From CBDEGR01 sp965237895 (GTDB lineage: Bacteria > Acidobacteriota > Terriglobia > UBA7540 > JAPUME01): a DNA stretch of 64,000 bases. The stretch is from the NCBI GenBank assembly GCA_965237895.1, contig CBDEGR010000002.1, forward strand, positions 434,001-498,000. The letters are read 5' to 3'. Shown here piece after piece: positions 7,447-14,871 of the stretch. The notes under the pieces were generated by a model. It did not search any database and was not told the origin of the DNA. It was given only the letters and a program-made list of their open reading frames with translations. Numbering within the stretch: position 1 is the first letter of the stretch; the number at the start of each line of letters is the position of its first letter. The position numbers and the translations under genes were made by a program.

Positions 7447-8661
7447 CTAGTCGCCCGCCCAAGTTACCTTGCTTATGTCGACGCCTTCCTTGGCCATCTC
7501 ATAGAGCGGCGAAAGCTCGCGCAGCCGTTCGACGGTTTCAATCACGCGATCGGCCACGAAGTCCACTTCCTCTTTCGTATTGAAGCGGCCCAGCCCGAAG
7601 CGGATCGACGTGTGCGCCAAATCCTCTCCCACGCCGAGCGCTTTCAGCACGTAGGACGGTTCCAGCGAAGCCGACGTGCAGGCCGACCCGGAGGAGACGG
7701 CGATGTCCTTGATGCCCATCAGCAGCGATTCCCCTTCCACGTAGGCGAAGCTCAGGTTCAAGCTGTTCGGCAACCGATGCTCCAGGTCGCCGTTAACGTA
7801 GACCTCTTCGAGTTGGGAAGTAAGCCGTTGGTGCAGCCGGTCCCGGAGGCCGCGCAGCCGCACGGATTCGTCCGCCATCTCCTGCCGGCAAATCTCACAG
7901 GCCGCGCCCAGACCGATGATGTTGGGAACGGCCAACGTGCCCGACCGCATGCCGCGCTCGTGGCCGCCGCCGTCGATGATGGCCTTCAGTTGCACGCGCG
8001 GCTTCTTGCGGCGCACGTAGAGAGCGCCGACACCCTTCGGCCCGTACATCTTATGGGCTGAAATGGAGAGCAGGTCAATGTTCATCTCCTGCACGTCGAG
8101 CGGAATCTTGCCGACGGCCTGCGTGGCGTCGGTATGAAACAGCACGCCTTTTTCGTGCGCAATTTTCCCGATCTCTCCCACCGGCTGCAGCACGCCGATT
8201 TCGTTGTTGGCCGCCATGATGGAGATCAAAATCGTCTTGTCGGTGATGGCGTGTCGAAGGTCGTCCAAGTCTACCAGACCATCTTTTTCGACCGGGAGGT
8301 AGGTAACCCGTAAGCCCTCCTTCTCCAGACGCTTGCAACAGTCGAGAACCGCCTTGTGCTCGGTGGTAAGCGTGATAATGTGGTCGCCCTTCTCGCGGTA
8401 CATCCCGGCCACACCCTTCAGCGCCAAGTTGTCTGACTCGGTGGCGCCGGAGGTGAAGATGATCTCTTTGGCCGTGGCGTTGATCAGTTTCGCGACTTCG
8501 CTCCGCGCCCGATCAACAGCCTCCTCCGCCTTCCAGCCGAACTCATGGTTCCGGCTGGCGGCATTGCCGAACGTCTCGGTGAAATAGGGAATCATCCGTT
8601 CGAGAACACGGGGGTCGACGGGAGTGGTGGCGTGGTAATCCATATAAATCGGCAGCTTCAT
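7447..8661 (-). CDS. iscS: Cysteine desulfurase IscS
   Basis: IscS is a pyridoxal-phosphate enzyme that removes sulfur from cysteine as a persulfide and hands it to IscU and other acceptors. The 404-residue protein has the PLP lysine in SAHKMYGPKG, the mobile catalytic cysteine in SSGSACTSASLEPSY (group I NifS/IscS loop), and the start YMDYHATTPVDPRV. Its length matches Escherichia coli IscS. The start ATG overlaps the iscR stop by four bases (ATGA), so the two are translationally coupled. The gene is the second of the minus-strand iscR-iscS-iscU-iscA operon and should be repressed by IscR when Fe-S clusters are plentiful. Confidence 0.95.
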   Translation of the reverse strand: MKLPIYMDYHATTPVDPRVLERMIPYFTETFGNAASRNHEFGWKAEEAVDRARSEVAKLINATAKEIIFTSGATESDNLALKGVAGMYREKGDHIITLTTEHKAVLDCCKRLEKEGLRVTYLPVEKDGLVDLDDLRHAITDKTILISIMAANNEIGVLQPVGEIGKIAHEKGVLFHTDATQAVGKIPLDVQEMNIDLLSISAHKMYGPKGVGALYVRRKKPRVQLKAIIDGGGHERGMRSGTLAVPNIIGLGAACEICRQEMADESVRLRGLRDRLHQRLTSQLEEVYVNGDLEHRLPNSLNLSFAYVEGESLLMGIKDIAVSSGSACTSASLEPSYVLKALGVGEDLAHTSIRFGLGRFNTKEEVDFVADRVIETVERLRELSPLYEMAKEGVDISKVTWAGD

Positions 8662-9098
8662 GAGTTAGCTCCTTCCAATTGGACGAGGCTGGCGGACGGG
8701 TCCGACATGTGAGAGATCGTGACCTCGGAGAGCGCCTGAATCACGCGCTCGTTGACTTCGCGGAGCGGCTCGCGGACTATGCAGTTGGCTGTCTGTTCAC
8801 ACTCGCCGCGCGTCGTCACGCAACCGGTGATCTGCACCGGCCCGTCAATGGCGTTGATGATGTCAAAAGCAGTAATCTCCGAGGGCGACTTCGCCAGCGA
8901 GTAGCCGCCGTGGGTCCCATGCTGCGAGATCAGAATTCCGTTTCTGGCCAGTCGCTGAAGTATCTTTGCCATCAGCTGCTGCGGGATGAAGTAGGTCTCG
9001 GCAATATCCTTGGCGCTGCAACAACCCAGGTCCGCCGTGTGAGCGAGATGTGCCGCTGCGATCAATCCGTAATCCGCCTTTTTGCTTAATCTGATCAT
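8658..9098 (-). CDS. iscR: Rrf2-family Fe-S regulator IscR
   Basis: IscR senses Fe-S status by binding a [2Fe-2S] cluster and represses the isc operon. The 146-residue protein has the Rrf2 winged helix-turn-helix (about residues 1-70, with LMAKILQRLARNGILISQHG as recognition region). It also has a three-cysteine ligand loop, CVTTRGECEQTANC. The spacing is CX6CX5C, one residue longer in the first gap than in E. coli IscR. A conserved IscR box lies just upstream of its own start on a strong promoter, which supports autoregulation. There is almost no Shine-Dalgarno sequence, and the leader is only about 23 bases. Confidence 0.9.
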   Translation of the reverse strand: MIRLSKKADYGLIAAAHLAHTADLGCCSAKDIAETYFIPQQLMAKILQRLARNGILISQHGTHGGYSLAKSPSEITAFDIINAIDGPVQITGCVTTRGECEQTANCIVREPLREVNERVIQALSEVTISHMSDPSASLVQLEGANS

Positions 9099-9102
9099 AT
9101 TA

Positions 9103-9127
9103 ATACCCGACTAATTTAGTCGGATAT
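9103..9127 (-). promoter_or_regulatory. IscR type-1 operator
   Basis: The core CCGACTAATTTAGTCGG with flanking ATA and ATAT matches the published type-1 IscR consensus (ATASYYGACTRWWWYAGTCRRSTAT) at all but one position. It covers the predicted transcription start and lies 5 to 29 bases before the iscR ATG, so bound IscR would block initiation. Confidence 0.85.
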
Positions 9128-9156
9128 ATATTAGTTTAACTTTAGAAGACTGTCAA
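9128..9156 (-). promoter_or_regulatory. Sigma-70 promoter of the isc operon
   Basis: On the minus strand TTGACA (9156-9151) and TAATAT (9133-9128) are 17 bases apart, a near-perfect housekeeping promoter. The predicted start near 9121 falls inside the IscR box. Confidence 0.85.
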
Positions 9157-9408
9157 GTGCATCCGGGAACTGCTCAAAACGCCCGGCACCTAAAGACCCG
9201 CGTAATTAAACACCATTATTCCCAAGGAGTTAATATGCGATCATTTTAATCGTATATTCATCCATTTCGCCCCGCCAAGGAATGGGAAATCCTTAAACGG
9301 TGGAAAACAACCGTCCATTGGGGGGATTGCTTCAGTGAAGAGTATCCCCTGTAAACAAGGAGATCCACAGGGGATTGACATCCGTGGCTTAACGGGTCAA
9401 AAAGGACC
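9157..9408. other. Intergenic stretch, no gene seen
   Basis: The gap between the isc promoter and the next gene has no credible reading frame. It contains an AAGGAG sequence before a five-codon frame (near 9235) and a small GGGTC/GACCC hairpin at 9394-9409 next to the stop of the neighbouring gene, which may help transcription end. Confidence 0.5.
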
Positions 9409-10014
9409 CTAATGTCCGGAAGGTTCTGCGGAAGGTACACGATTGGTATTATTCGGGCTCCCCTCGAGCTCTTCGACATAGCTGCGGAGGGTCTTGACCA
9501 GGGTATCGGCCAACTGTTCGCGGCTCGTCTTGCGGGAGTAGATGCTGGTTCTGGGCCCGTTCGGAGGGTCCGGGTCCTTTTTCTTCTTTTTCCTTTGCAC
9601 CACGACAGCGTGCCAGAGGCGTTCTCCGGTGACCCAATCGATCACCGACATCGACACCACGCCGCTCTCGGAAGGGCGATCTTCTCTCGGCGTCGGAAGC
9701 CCCTGCCGATTCTTTCGGATTCGATAACCAGGACGGGGAATATTCGCCTGCCAGACCAGGTCCACGCCCTCCGGGTCGCCGGTTACTTTATATTTTCCCC
9801 ACTGACGGAGGAATTCGATGATCCAGGTTTCATAATCCTCGGGCATCGGGCCGACGTAGATCCACTTCGCTGCGACCAATTCGTTTTCCTCAACCCCGCC
9901 GTCTTCCACCGTAGTACCGGATTCCTGGGCGAGGGCCGAGCCTACGGCAAGGACCAACCCCAGACCGACCCGGATCAGTGCCGTCGAAAATCGCGCCTGC
10001 TGTCTACCGTTCAT
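9409..10014 (-). CDS. Hypothetical exported protein
   Basis: I do not recognise this 201-residue protein. It starts at the ATG at 10014, which has a GGAGGAGAG ribosome site, and opens with a clear signal peptide ending in LAVGSALAQES. The mature part begins acidic, then has AAKWIYVGPMPEDYETWI, VDLVWQANI and the stretch VSMSVIDWVTGERLWHAVVV. A lysine run (about residue 153) leads to a C-terminal region with AntiSigma/ABC-type features absent. The alternation of short beta-like segments and the phrase on the site being made worse by a named process recall small secreted proteins common in Acidobacteria, but no function can be given. It stands alone between the isc operon and a broken methyltransferase gene. 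Confidence 0.65.
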   Translation of the reverse strand: MNGRQQARFSTALIRVGLGLVLAVGSALAQESGTTVEDGGVEENELVAAKWIYVGPMPEDYETWIIEFLRQWGKYKVTGDPEGVDLVWQANIPRPGYRIRKNRQGLPTPREDRPSESGVVSMSVIDWVTGERLWHAVVVQRKKKKKDPDPPNGPRTSIYSRKTSREQLADTLVKTLRSYVEELEGSPNNTNRVPSAEPSGH

Positions 10015-10154
10015 GTCTCTCCTCCTGCCGCCATTATACCCGGTCAACATCTCCCCCGCATCCCGTCAAAAGACAAAAGATTGCTTTTCTCCCGCTCTCC
10101 CGGTTAGATTGCCTTTTCAACTTTCAACTTTAATTCAGGCAACATAAGGAGTAA

Positions 10155-10722
10155 ATGGAAAAAGAAGCGAACTTGAAAACGAAAAAACGCATCTTAGACG
10201 TTGGATGCGGAAAACGAAAAAGCGCCCGGGTCGATCGGCGTGGACGCGAATCCGGACACCACCGCTGCCGACGCCCTCTGCGATATCAACGACCCTCTCC
10301 CTTTTCCCGACAACTGCTTCGATGAGGTCCGTGCCGTTCATCTGATCGAGCACGTGAATGACGTGCTCAAGTCGATGTTGGAATTCCATCGCGTCACTCG
10401 GCCCGGCGGTACTCTCTTTCTTATCACGCCGCATTACACCGACTTCATCTCCTGGTGCGACCCCACGCACCGCTGACACCTAAACAGCTTTCCCTTCCGC
10501 TATTTCGGCGAGATCCACGGGGAGCGGCACTGGTACACGCGCTTGGAGCTGCGCCAGCGACACCTCCACGTCGAGCTGGCGCGGCTCTGGAAATGGGTGG
10601 GGGCCGAGTGGATGGTCAACCGGTTCGTCTGGTTTCGTCGCTTCTGGGAGATGTACTTGTGCTTTTTGGTGCGGGGAAAACAGATGGAATTCACGTTCGA
10701 AGTGGTTAAGAAAAACGCTTAA
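10155..10722 (+). pseudogene. Class I SAM methyltransferase, frameshift plus in-frame stop
   Basis: The ATG at 10155 (AAGGAG just upstream) opens with RILDVGCG, the SAM-binding motif I. About 13 codons later, in an A-rich run (10211-10223), the frame must shift by one base to continue as KAPGSIGVDANPDTTAADAL. It goes on with FDEVRAVHLIEHV and RPGGTLFLITPHYTDFISW. At 10474 a TGA interrupts CDPTHR-x-HLNSFPFRYFGEI, where relatives have Arg, so a CGA-to-TGA change is likely. The same frame stays open to 10722. Two independent lesions argue for a pseudogene rather than recoding, though the first could be a homopolymer sequencing error. It overlaps the convergent small gene by four bases. Confidence 0.75.
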
Positions 10723-11003
10723 GAAGCGCCCGGAGAATTTCCCAGCACCGGTTCGATGCCGGCGCGGAAGACGATGTGGGTGCACCGGACGGCGTTCACG
10801 GTAAACACGCGCCCGCCGGCCGAGGCGGAATTTTCCTTCCTGAGGGAAAGCTCCATGTACCGGCTGATGTGGTAATCCTCGTCCCAAGCCGAAAAGATCT
10901 TTTCCGTCTCCGCTAGGGAAAGACCGAACGCCGCCAGGGGCATCGGGCAGCCGAAACCGCCTGCTGTTTCCAGATACCTCTTGACGGCGCTCTTTAGGTC
11001 CAT
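10719..11003 (-). CDS. Hypothetical protein, 94 residues
   Basis: This small acidic-basic mixed protein is not recognised. It begins with ATG at 11003 and reads MDLKSAVKRYLETAGGFGCP, with a mid-region ETEKIFSAWDEDYHISRYM that looks helical and a C-terminal part FTVNAVRCTHIVFRAGIEPV that looks like beta strands. It has no signal peptide. It lies last in the run of minus-strand genes that begins with cysM, 60 bases after the peroxiredoxin gene. Those 60 bases hold two palindromes that could end or attenuate transcription, so membership of the operon is unsure. Confidence 0.55.
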   Translation of the reverse strand: MDLKSAVKRYLETAGGFGCPMPLAAFGLSLAETEKIFSAWDEDYHISRYMELSLRKENSASAGGRVFTVNAVRCTHIVFRAGIEPVLGNSPGAS

Positions 11004-11004
11004 G

Positions 11005-11044
11005 CCGGTAGGTCCCTACCGGAAGAATTCCGGCCCTAACGGAA
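11005..11044. repeat. Overlapping palindromes with REP-like hairpin
   Basis: CCGGTAGGTCCCTACCGG (11005-11022) is a perfect palindrome and overlaps CCGGAAGAATTCCGG (11019-11033). It is followed by TTCCGGCCCTAACGGAA. The core GTAGGTCCCTAC recurs near dnaN (about 37179-37190), and the CCGGCCCTA hairpin recurs at 12838-12856. Confidence 0.6.
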
Positions 11045-11063
11045 AAGCAGAATCACCCTCCGC

Positions 11064-11531
11064 CTAGCTCAATCCTTCCAGGACTTTTTCAATCGATTTA
11101 TTGTCCCGCTGTTCGAGGATCTCGTTGACGTGGACGTGGCGAACCACGCCTCCCTTGTCGATGACCACGGTCGCGCGGTTGGTGATTCCTTTATCATCGA
11201 GATAGAGGCCGAACTTCGCGGCCGCCTCGCCGCGCGGATGGAAATCCGCCAGCAAGGGGTAAGAGACTTTCAGATGCTCGGCGAAGGCTTTATGCGCCCA
11301 AACGCTGTCGACGCTCAAGCCCAGCACCTGGGCGTTGAGTTTTTCAAACTCCTTCAGATCGTCCCGGAAGCAGGAATGTTCCTTGCTGCAGACCGGGCTG
11401 AAATCGAGCGGGTAGAAGGCCAGCACGACGTTCTTCTTGCTTTGGAAACTGCTCAAGGTGACGTCGTTCTGGTCCTGATCTTTCAAAGTAAAATCCGGCG
11501 CTTTATCGCCGACAGTAATCGTTTGACCCAT
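11064..11531 (-). CDS. Peroxiredoxin (AhpC/TSA family)
   Basis: Peroxiredoxins reduce hydrogen peroxide and organic peroxides through a reactive cysteine. The 155-residue protein has the thioredoxin-like fold of the AhpE/BCP group, with the peroxidatic cysteine in FYPLDFSPVCSKEHSCF and a conserved TLKDQDQNDVTLSSF start. A second cysteine four residues on (HSC) is not the usual resolving position, so it may work as a 1-Cys type or with external thiols. It follows moeZ by 29 bases in the cysteine-biosynthesis operon. A role in protecting sulfur intermediates is possible but not shown. Confidence 0.87.
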   Translation of the reverse strand: MGQTITVGDKAPDFTLKDQDQNDVTLSSFQSKKNVVLAFYPLDFSPVCSKEHSCFRDDLKEFEKLNAQVLGLSVDSVWAHKAFAEHLKVSYPLLADFHPRGEAAAKFGLYLDDKGITNRATVVIDKGGVVRHVHVNEILEQRDNKSIEKVLEGLS

Positions 11532-11560
11532 ATTCCCTCCTGTGATTTTCCGCTTTCTAT

Positions 11561-12730
11561 TTAGTATTTGGGCATTGCCGGGTCGACCTGATCGGCCCAG
11601 GCCAACACTCCGCCCTGTAAATTGTGGATCTTCCGGAACCCGGCCTTCATGAGCAGTTCCACGGCATCCGCGCTCCGTTTGCCCGAACGGCAGTGGACGA
11701 CGATCTCATCGGCTGAGTTCAATTCGTTCATCCGTTTCGGCACATCGCCGAGCGGAATCAAGACAGAGCCCTCGATTTTACAGATCTCAACCTCGTGCGG
11801 TTCCCGCACATCGACCAGGACGAACGGTTTCTTTTCGTCCATCATCTTCTTCACTTGCACCGGGGTAAGTTCCGGCACGGTGATTTTCACCTCCACCTCT
11901 TCGCCGCGAATCCCGCAGAACTCTTGGTAGTCGATCAGCTCTTTCACCGTAGGATTCTCGCCGCAAATGGGGCAGCCCGGGCTTTTGCGGAGCTTCAGCT
12001 CGCGGAACTTCATATTCACCGCATCGAACAGCAGCAGCCGCCCGACGAGCGAAGAACCCTGACCCAAGATTAATTTAATGGTCTCCATCGCCTGCAGGCT
12101 ACCGATGATGCCGGGCAGCACGCCGAGCACCCCGCCCTCGGCGCAACTCGGGACCAAGCCCGGCGGCGGCGGCTCCGGATAGAGGCACCGGTAGCAGGGG
12201 CCTTCCTTGGCGTAGAAGACCGAGACCTGCCCTTCGAAGCGAAAGATGCTGCCGTAGACGTTCGGCTTGCCGAGCAGCACGCAGGCGTCGTTGACCAAGT
12301 AGCGGGTGGGGAAGTTATCCGTTCCGTCAACCACGATATCGTAGTCGGCGAAAATCTTGAGGGCATTCTCCGAGGTAAGCCGTTGGGGATGGGGAATTAC
12401 CTCCACATTCGGGTTGATGTCGCCGATCGTATCTTTGGCCGAGTCGAGCTTCAGACGCCCCACGTCGTCGGTATCGTGGATGATCTGCCGCTGGAGATTG
12501 GTGAAATCGACCACGTCGAAGTCCACCATCCCCAGCTTGCCCACGCCCGCCGCGGCCAGGTAGAGCGCCAAGGGGGAGCCGAGCCCTCCGGCGCCGATGG
12601 TGAGCACCTTGGCCTGTTTCAGTTTAAGCTGCCCCTCCATGCCGACCTCCGGCATGATCAGGTGGCGGCTGTAGCGAAGAATTTCGTCTTTGGACAGCTG
12701 GGTGGGAGCCGTCGTCGATACGCTTGCCAT
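11561..12730 (-). CDS. moeZ: MoeZ-type adenylyltransferase/sulfurtransferase (MoeB + rhodanese)
   Basis: This 389-residue fusion has an E1-like MoeB/ThiF adenylyltransferase domain (about residues 10-250) and a C-terminal rhodanese domain (about 280-385). The ATP site is GAGGLGSP. Zinc cysteine pairs are CYRC and CPIC. The rhodanese persulfide cysteine is in VVHCRSGKRSADAVELL. MoeZ proteins adenylate the C-terminal glycine of ubiquitin-like sulfur carriers and convert it to a thiocarboxylate, as known for mycobacterial MoeZ acting on CysO. Its gene follows the CysO-like gene by 134 bases; that gap contains a hairpin (12838-12856). The layout fits activation of the neighbouring carrier after its tail is cut. 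Confidence 0.9.
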   Translation of the reverse strand: MASVSTTAPTQLSKDEILRYSRHLIMPEVGMEGQLKLKQAKVLTIGAGGLGSPLALYLAAAGVGKLGMVDFDVVDFTNLQRQIIHDTDDVGRLKLDSAKDTIGDINPNVEVIPHPQRLTSENALKIFADYDIVVDGTDNFPTRYLVNDACVLLGKPNVYGSIFRFEGQVSVFYAKEGPCYRCLYPEPPPPGLVPSCAEGGVLGVLPGIIGSLQAMETIKLILGQGSSLVGRLLLFDAVNMKFRELKLRKSPGCPICGENPTVKELIDYQEFCGIRGEEVEVKITVPELTPVQVKKMMDEKKPFVLVDVREPHEVEICKIEGSVLIPLGDVPKRMNELNSADEIVVHCRSGKRSADAVELLMKAGFRKIHNLQGGVLAWADQVDPAMPKY

Positions 12731-12837
12731 ACCTTCCTCCCCTTGCCGGGAAAACGCTGGGTTGCGAAAAACCCTTCCGGCCTTCCCGTTCTCAAATTTA
12801 TTTCAATTAGGAATCATCGGGTCCGACCGCCCGCGTC

Positions 12838-12856
12838 GTTCCGGCCCTACCGGAAC
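12838..12856. repeat. Short hairpin motif in cysO-moeZ gap
   Basis: TTCCGGCCCTACCGGAA forms a six-base-pair hairpin with a CCCTA loop. It matches the motif at 11028-11044 in all but one position, and the CCGGCCCTA core also occurs in reverse at about 42239-42248. Confidence 0.55.
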
Positions 12857-12864
12857 CACCCGGG

Positions 12865-13164
12865 CTACCAACACCAGGGGGGACAGGCGCATCCGCCTGC
12901 AATGGAAGGAACAATAGAAATGACGTCGTTTTCCTTGAGAAGAGTCTGCTCGTTTTTCAGGTACCGGATGTCTTCATCGTTAAGGTAGACATTCACGAAA
13001 CTGCGAAGCTTCCCTTCGTCGGTGTACAGCTGGCGCTTCAGGTCGCCGTACTGCGTGGTTAAGCCGGAAAGGGCCTCGGCGACCGTGGTGGCGCTGATTT
13101 CGATCGAGTCCTTCTTCCCCGCATAAGGACGCAAGGGAGTGGGAATGATCACTTTTACCGCCAT
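12865..13164 (-). CDS. cysO: CysO/MoaD-like sulfur carrier with C-terminal tail
   Basis: Ubiquitin-fold carriers of this type hold sulfur as a C-terminal thiocarboxylate for cysteine synthesis. The 99-residue protein starts at ATG 13164 (AGGAGA seven bases upstream) and fits the family: VIIPTPLRPYAGK, RSFVNVYLNDEDIRYL and VISIVPSIAGG. In mature carriers Gly-Gly is terminal. Here Gly90-Gly91 is followed by eight more residues, CACPPWCW, with three Cys and two Trp. A carrier with a tail is inactive until trimmed, as known for QbsE and some ThiS proteins. The upstream neighbour encodes a JAMM protease able to do this, and cysM and moeZ complete the pathway. Confidence 0.88.
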   Translation of the reverse strand: MAVKVIIPTPLRPYAGKKDSIEISATTVAEALSGLTTQYGDLKRQLYTDEGKLRSFVNVYLNDEDIRYLKNEQTLLKENDVISIVPSIAGGCACPPWCW

Positions 13165-13274
13165 AACTATCTCCTCTGTTGGGCTCCTCTTTGGGCTCCT
13201 CGGTCGGGTTCCTCTGCTGTGCTGGGGAAGCGGTCCTGGGAAACTTCGATACAAACGCCCCGAACGGCACCGTC

Positions 13275-13757
13275 TTAGAAGCCCTCCCACGGTTCCGGGT
13301 CGAAACCGGTCCGGTCTTCCTTCAGCACCCAACTCGTCATCTCTCCGGGTTTGCCCTGAGATACGTTTAGGATAACATAAGAATACCACGGCCAGCCATG
13401 GTCGCGGTCATAGTCCGAGGGGCGCGCCGGGTGGTCGGGGTGGGAGTGGTAGTAGCCCAGCACCTCCAGGCCCCTCTCCCGCGCGTCCTTTTCGATCCCC
13501 ATCTGCTCTTTCGGGTCGATCAGAAATCGGTTCCGTTCGGTCTCCAATTCGGCCGAATCCCGGGGGAGGAGCCGGTCGGCCTTTTCCGGGTCCGTGCGGA
13601 GATTCGAGACCTTGGCCGCCTCCATCACCTCTTTACCGTCGTCGTCGGCTTTGGCTTTGACTTTTCCTACCAGAATACCGCAGCACTCGTTCGGGTAAGC
13701 TTCTCGGCCGTGTTGGCGGATGCTCTCGACGGCCCCATGGGGAATTCTTAGTGTCAT
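13275..13757 (-). CDS. mec: JAMM/Mov34 metalloprotease (Mec-like)
   Basis: JAMM zinc peptidases in this setting cut the C-terminus of ubiquitin-like sulfur carriers. Mycobacterial Mec releases cysteine from the CysO-Cys adduct. The 160-residue protein has the full motif: Glu in YPNECCGILVG, then HSHPDHPARPSDYD, which is H-S-H-x7-S-x2-D. It lies between cysM (45 bases upstream) and the CysO-like gene (111 bases downstream). Because the carrier has an eight-residue tail after Gly-Gly, this protease may have two jobs: maturing the precursor and releasing cysteine. The start ATG at 13757 overlaps no other gene. Confidence 0.9.
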   Translation of the reverse strand: MTLRIPHGAVESIRQHGREAYPNECCGILVGKVKAKADDDGKEVMEAAKVSNLRTDPEKADRLLPRDSAELETERNRFLIDPKEQMGIEKDARERGLEVLGYYHSHPDHPARPSDYDRDHGWPWYSYVILNVSQGKPGEMTSWVLKEDRTGFDPEPWEGF

Positions 13758-13801
13758 TTGGTTTTAGATGCTTCGGATTCCTCGCCGATTCTCCCCAAGC
13801 C

Positions 13802-14788
13802 TTACTTTTCTTCCCAAAAGCGCTCGCTCAGGTACTTGTCTCCGCTATCGGGAAATATGGTCACGATCACGGGCTTGGAGTCCCCCTCCGCACCTTTGCC
13901 GGCTTCTGGAATCTGCTGGGCCACCTTCAGGACGGCGGCCATCGCGGCGCCGGAGGAGATTCCCACCAGCAGTCCCTCTTCGCGCGCCAGACGGCGCACC
14001 ATTTGGTGGGCCGCTTCCGTGCTGACGCCGAAATCATCGTCCGCCACTGCCGGGTCATAAATCTTGGGAACGATGGCCGTCTCCATGTGCTTCAACCCTT
14101 CGAGCCCATGAAAGGGGGAATCGGGCTGGAAGGAGACGCAGCGGATACCGGGAACCAACTCCTTCAGCCGCCGCGCGGTTCCCATAAAGGTCCCGCTGGT
14201 GCCGAGCCCGGCGACGAAGTGGGTCACGCGTCCTTCGGTCTGATCATGAATTTCAAGCGCCGTCGTTTTATAGTGAGCCTGCCAATTCGCCGGATTGTCG
14301 TACTGATTGGCATAGAAATATCGGTCCGGATTCTCCTTATAAATTTCTCTCACCTTGCGGATGGCCCCGTCGCTGGACTCCATCGGGTCGGTAAAGACCA
14401 CCTCGACACCGTACGCCTTCAGGATTCGTTTCCTCTCCGGGCTGGCGTTCGACGGCATGCAGAGCTTCACCCGGTATCCCCGCGCCGCGCCGACCATGGC
14501 GTAGGCGATTCCGGTATTTCCGGAGGTGGCGTCGATCAGGACCTTTTTCCTCCTCAGAGCTCCCGTACGCTCGGCCTCGCGGATAATGTTCAGCGCGGGA
14601 CGGTCCTTGACCGAGCCGCCCGGATTCATCCCTTCGAGCTTGGCATAAAATTCGATACCGGGGAAATCACTTACGATGCGCCGCAGGGCCACCAGGGGCG
14701 TATTGCCCACCAGGGACAGTACATCCATGGCGGTATTGGTCCCCATATTCGGTTGAAGCTTCTTTTGTTGAATTTTAGGCACTTGCAC
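13802..14788 (-). CDS. cysM: Cysteine synthase CysM-type
   Basis: This PLP enzyme of the beta family replaces the leaving group of O-acetyl- or O-phosphoserine with sulfur. The 328-residue protein has the PLP lysine in GGSVKDRPA, the substrate loop ATSGNTGIAYAMV and the phosphate-binding GLGTSGTFMG. In the CysO pathway, CysM uses carrier-bound sulfur and prefers O-phosphoserine. The operon with mec, cysO and moeZ supports this role. Translation could start at GTG 14788 or at ATG 14746; neither has a strong ribosome site, so the first 14 residues are uncertain. It is the first gene of the minus-strand operon. Confidence 0.9.
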   Translation of the reverse strand: MQVPKIQQKKLQPNMGTNTAMDVLSLVGNTPLVALRRIVSDFPGIEFYAKLEGMNPGGSVKDRPALNIIREAERTGALRRKKVLIDATSGNTGIAYAMVGAARGYRVKLCMPSNASPERKRILKAYGVEVVFTDPMESSDGAIRKVREIYKENPDRYFYANQYDNPANWQAHYKTTALEIHDQTEGRVTHFVAGLGTSGTFMGTARRLKELVPGIRCVSFQPDSPFHGLEGLKHMETAIVPKIYDPAVADDDFGVSTEAAHQMVRRLAREEGLLVGISSGAAMAAVLKVAQQIPEAGKGAEGDSKPVIVTIFPDSGDKYLSERFWEEK

Positions 14789-14871
14789 GATTCTTGGAGT
14801 TCCCCTCGATAGTAAAGGACCATTTTAAGTAGTATTCTGAAACAGAGTCAATCGAAGGAGAGCGAAAGACC

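Noticed and set aside
6505..8061. 518-codon open frame opposite iscA, iscU and part of iscS
   Set aside because: It crosses three well-identified genes and has no protein-like motifs.
10474..10476. TGA in the methyltransferase read as selenocysteine
   Set aside because: The position is not a Cys in relatives, no SECIS-like hairpin follows, and the gene has another frameshift.
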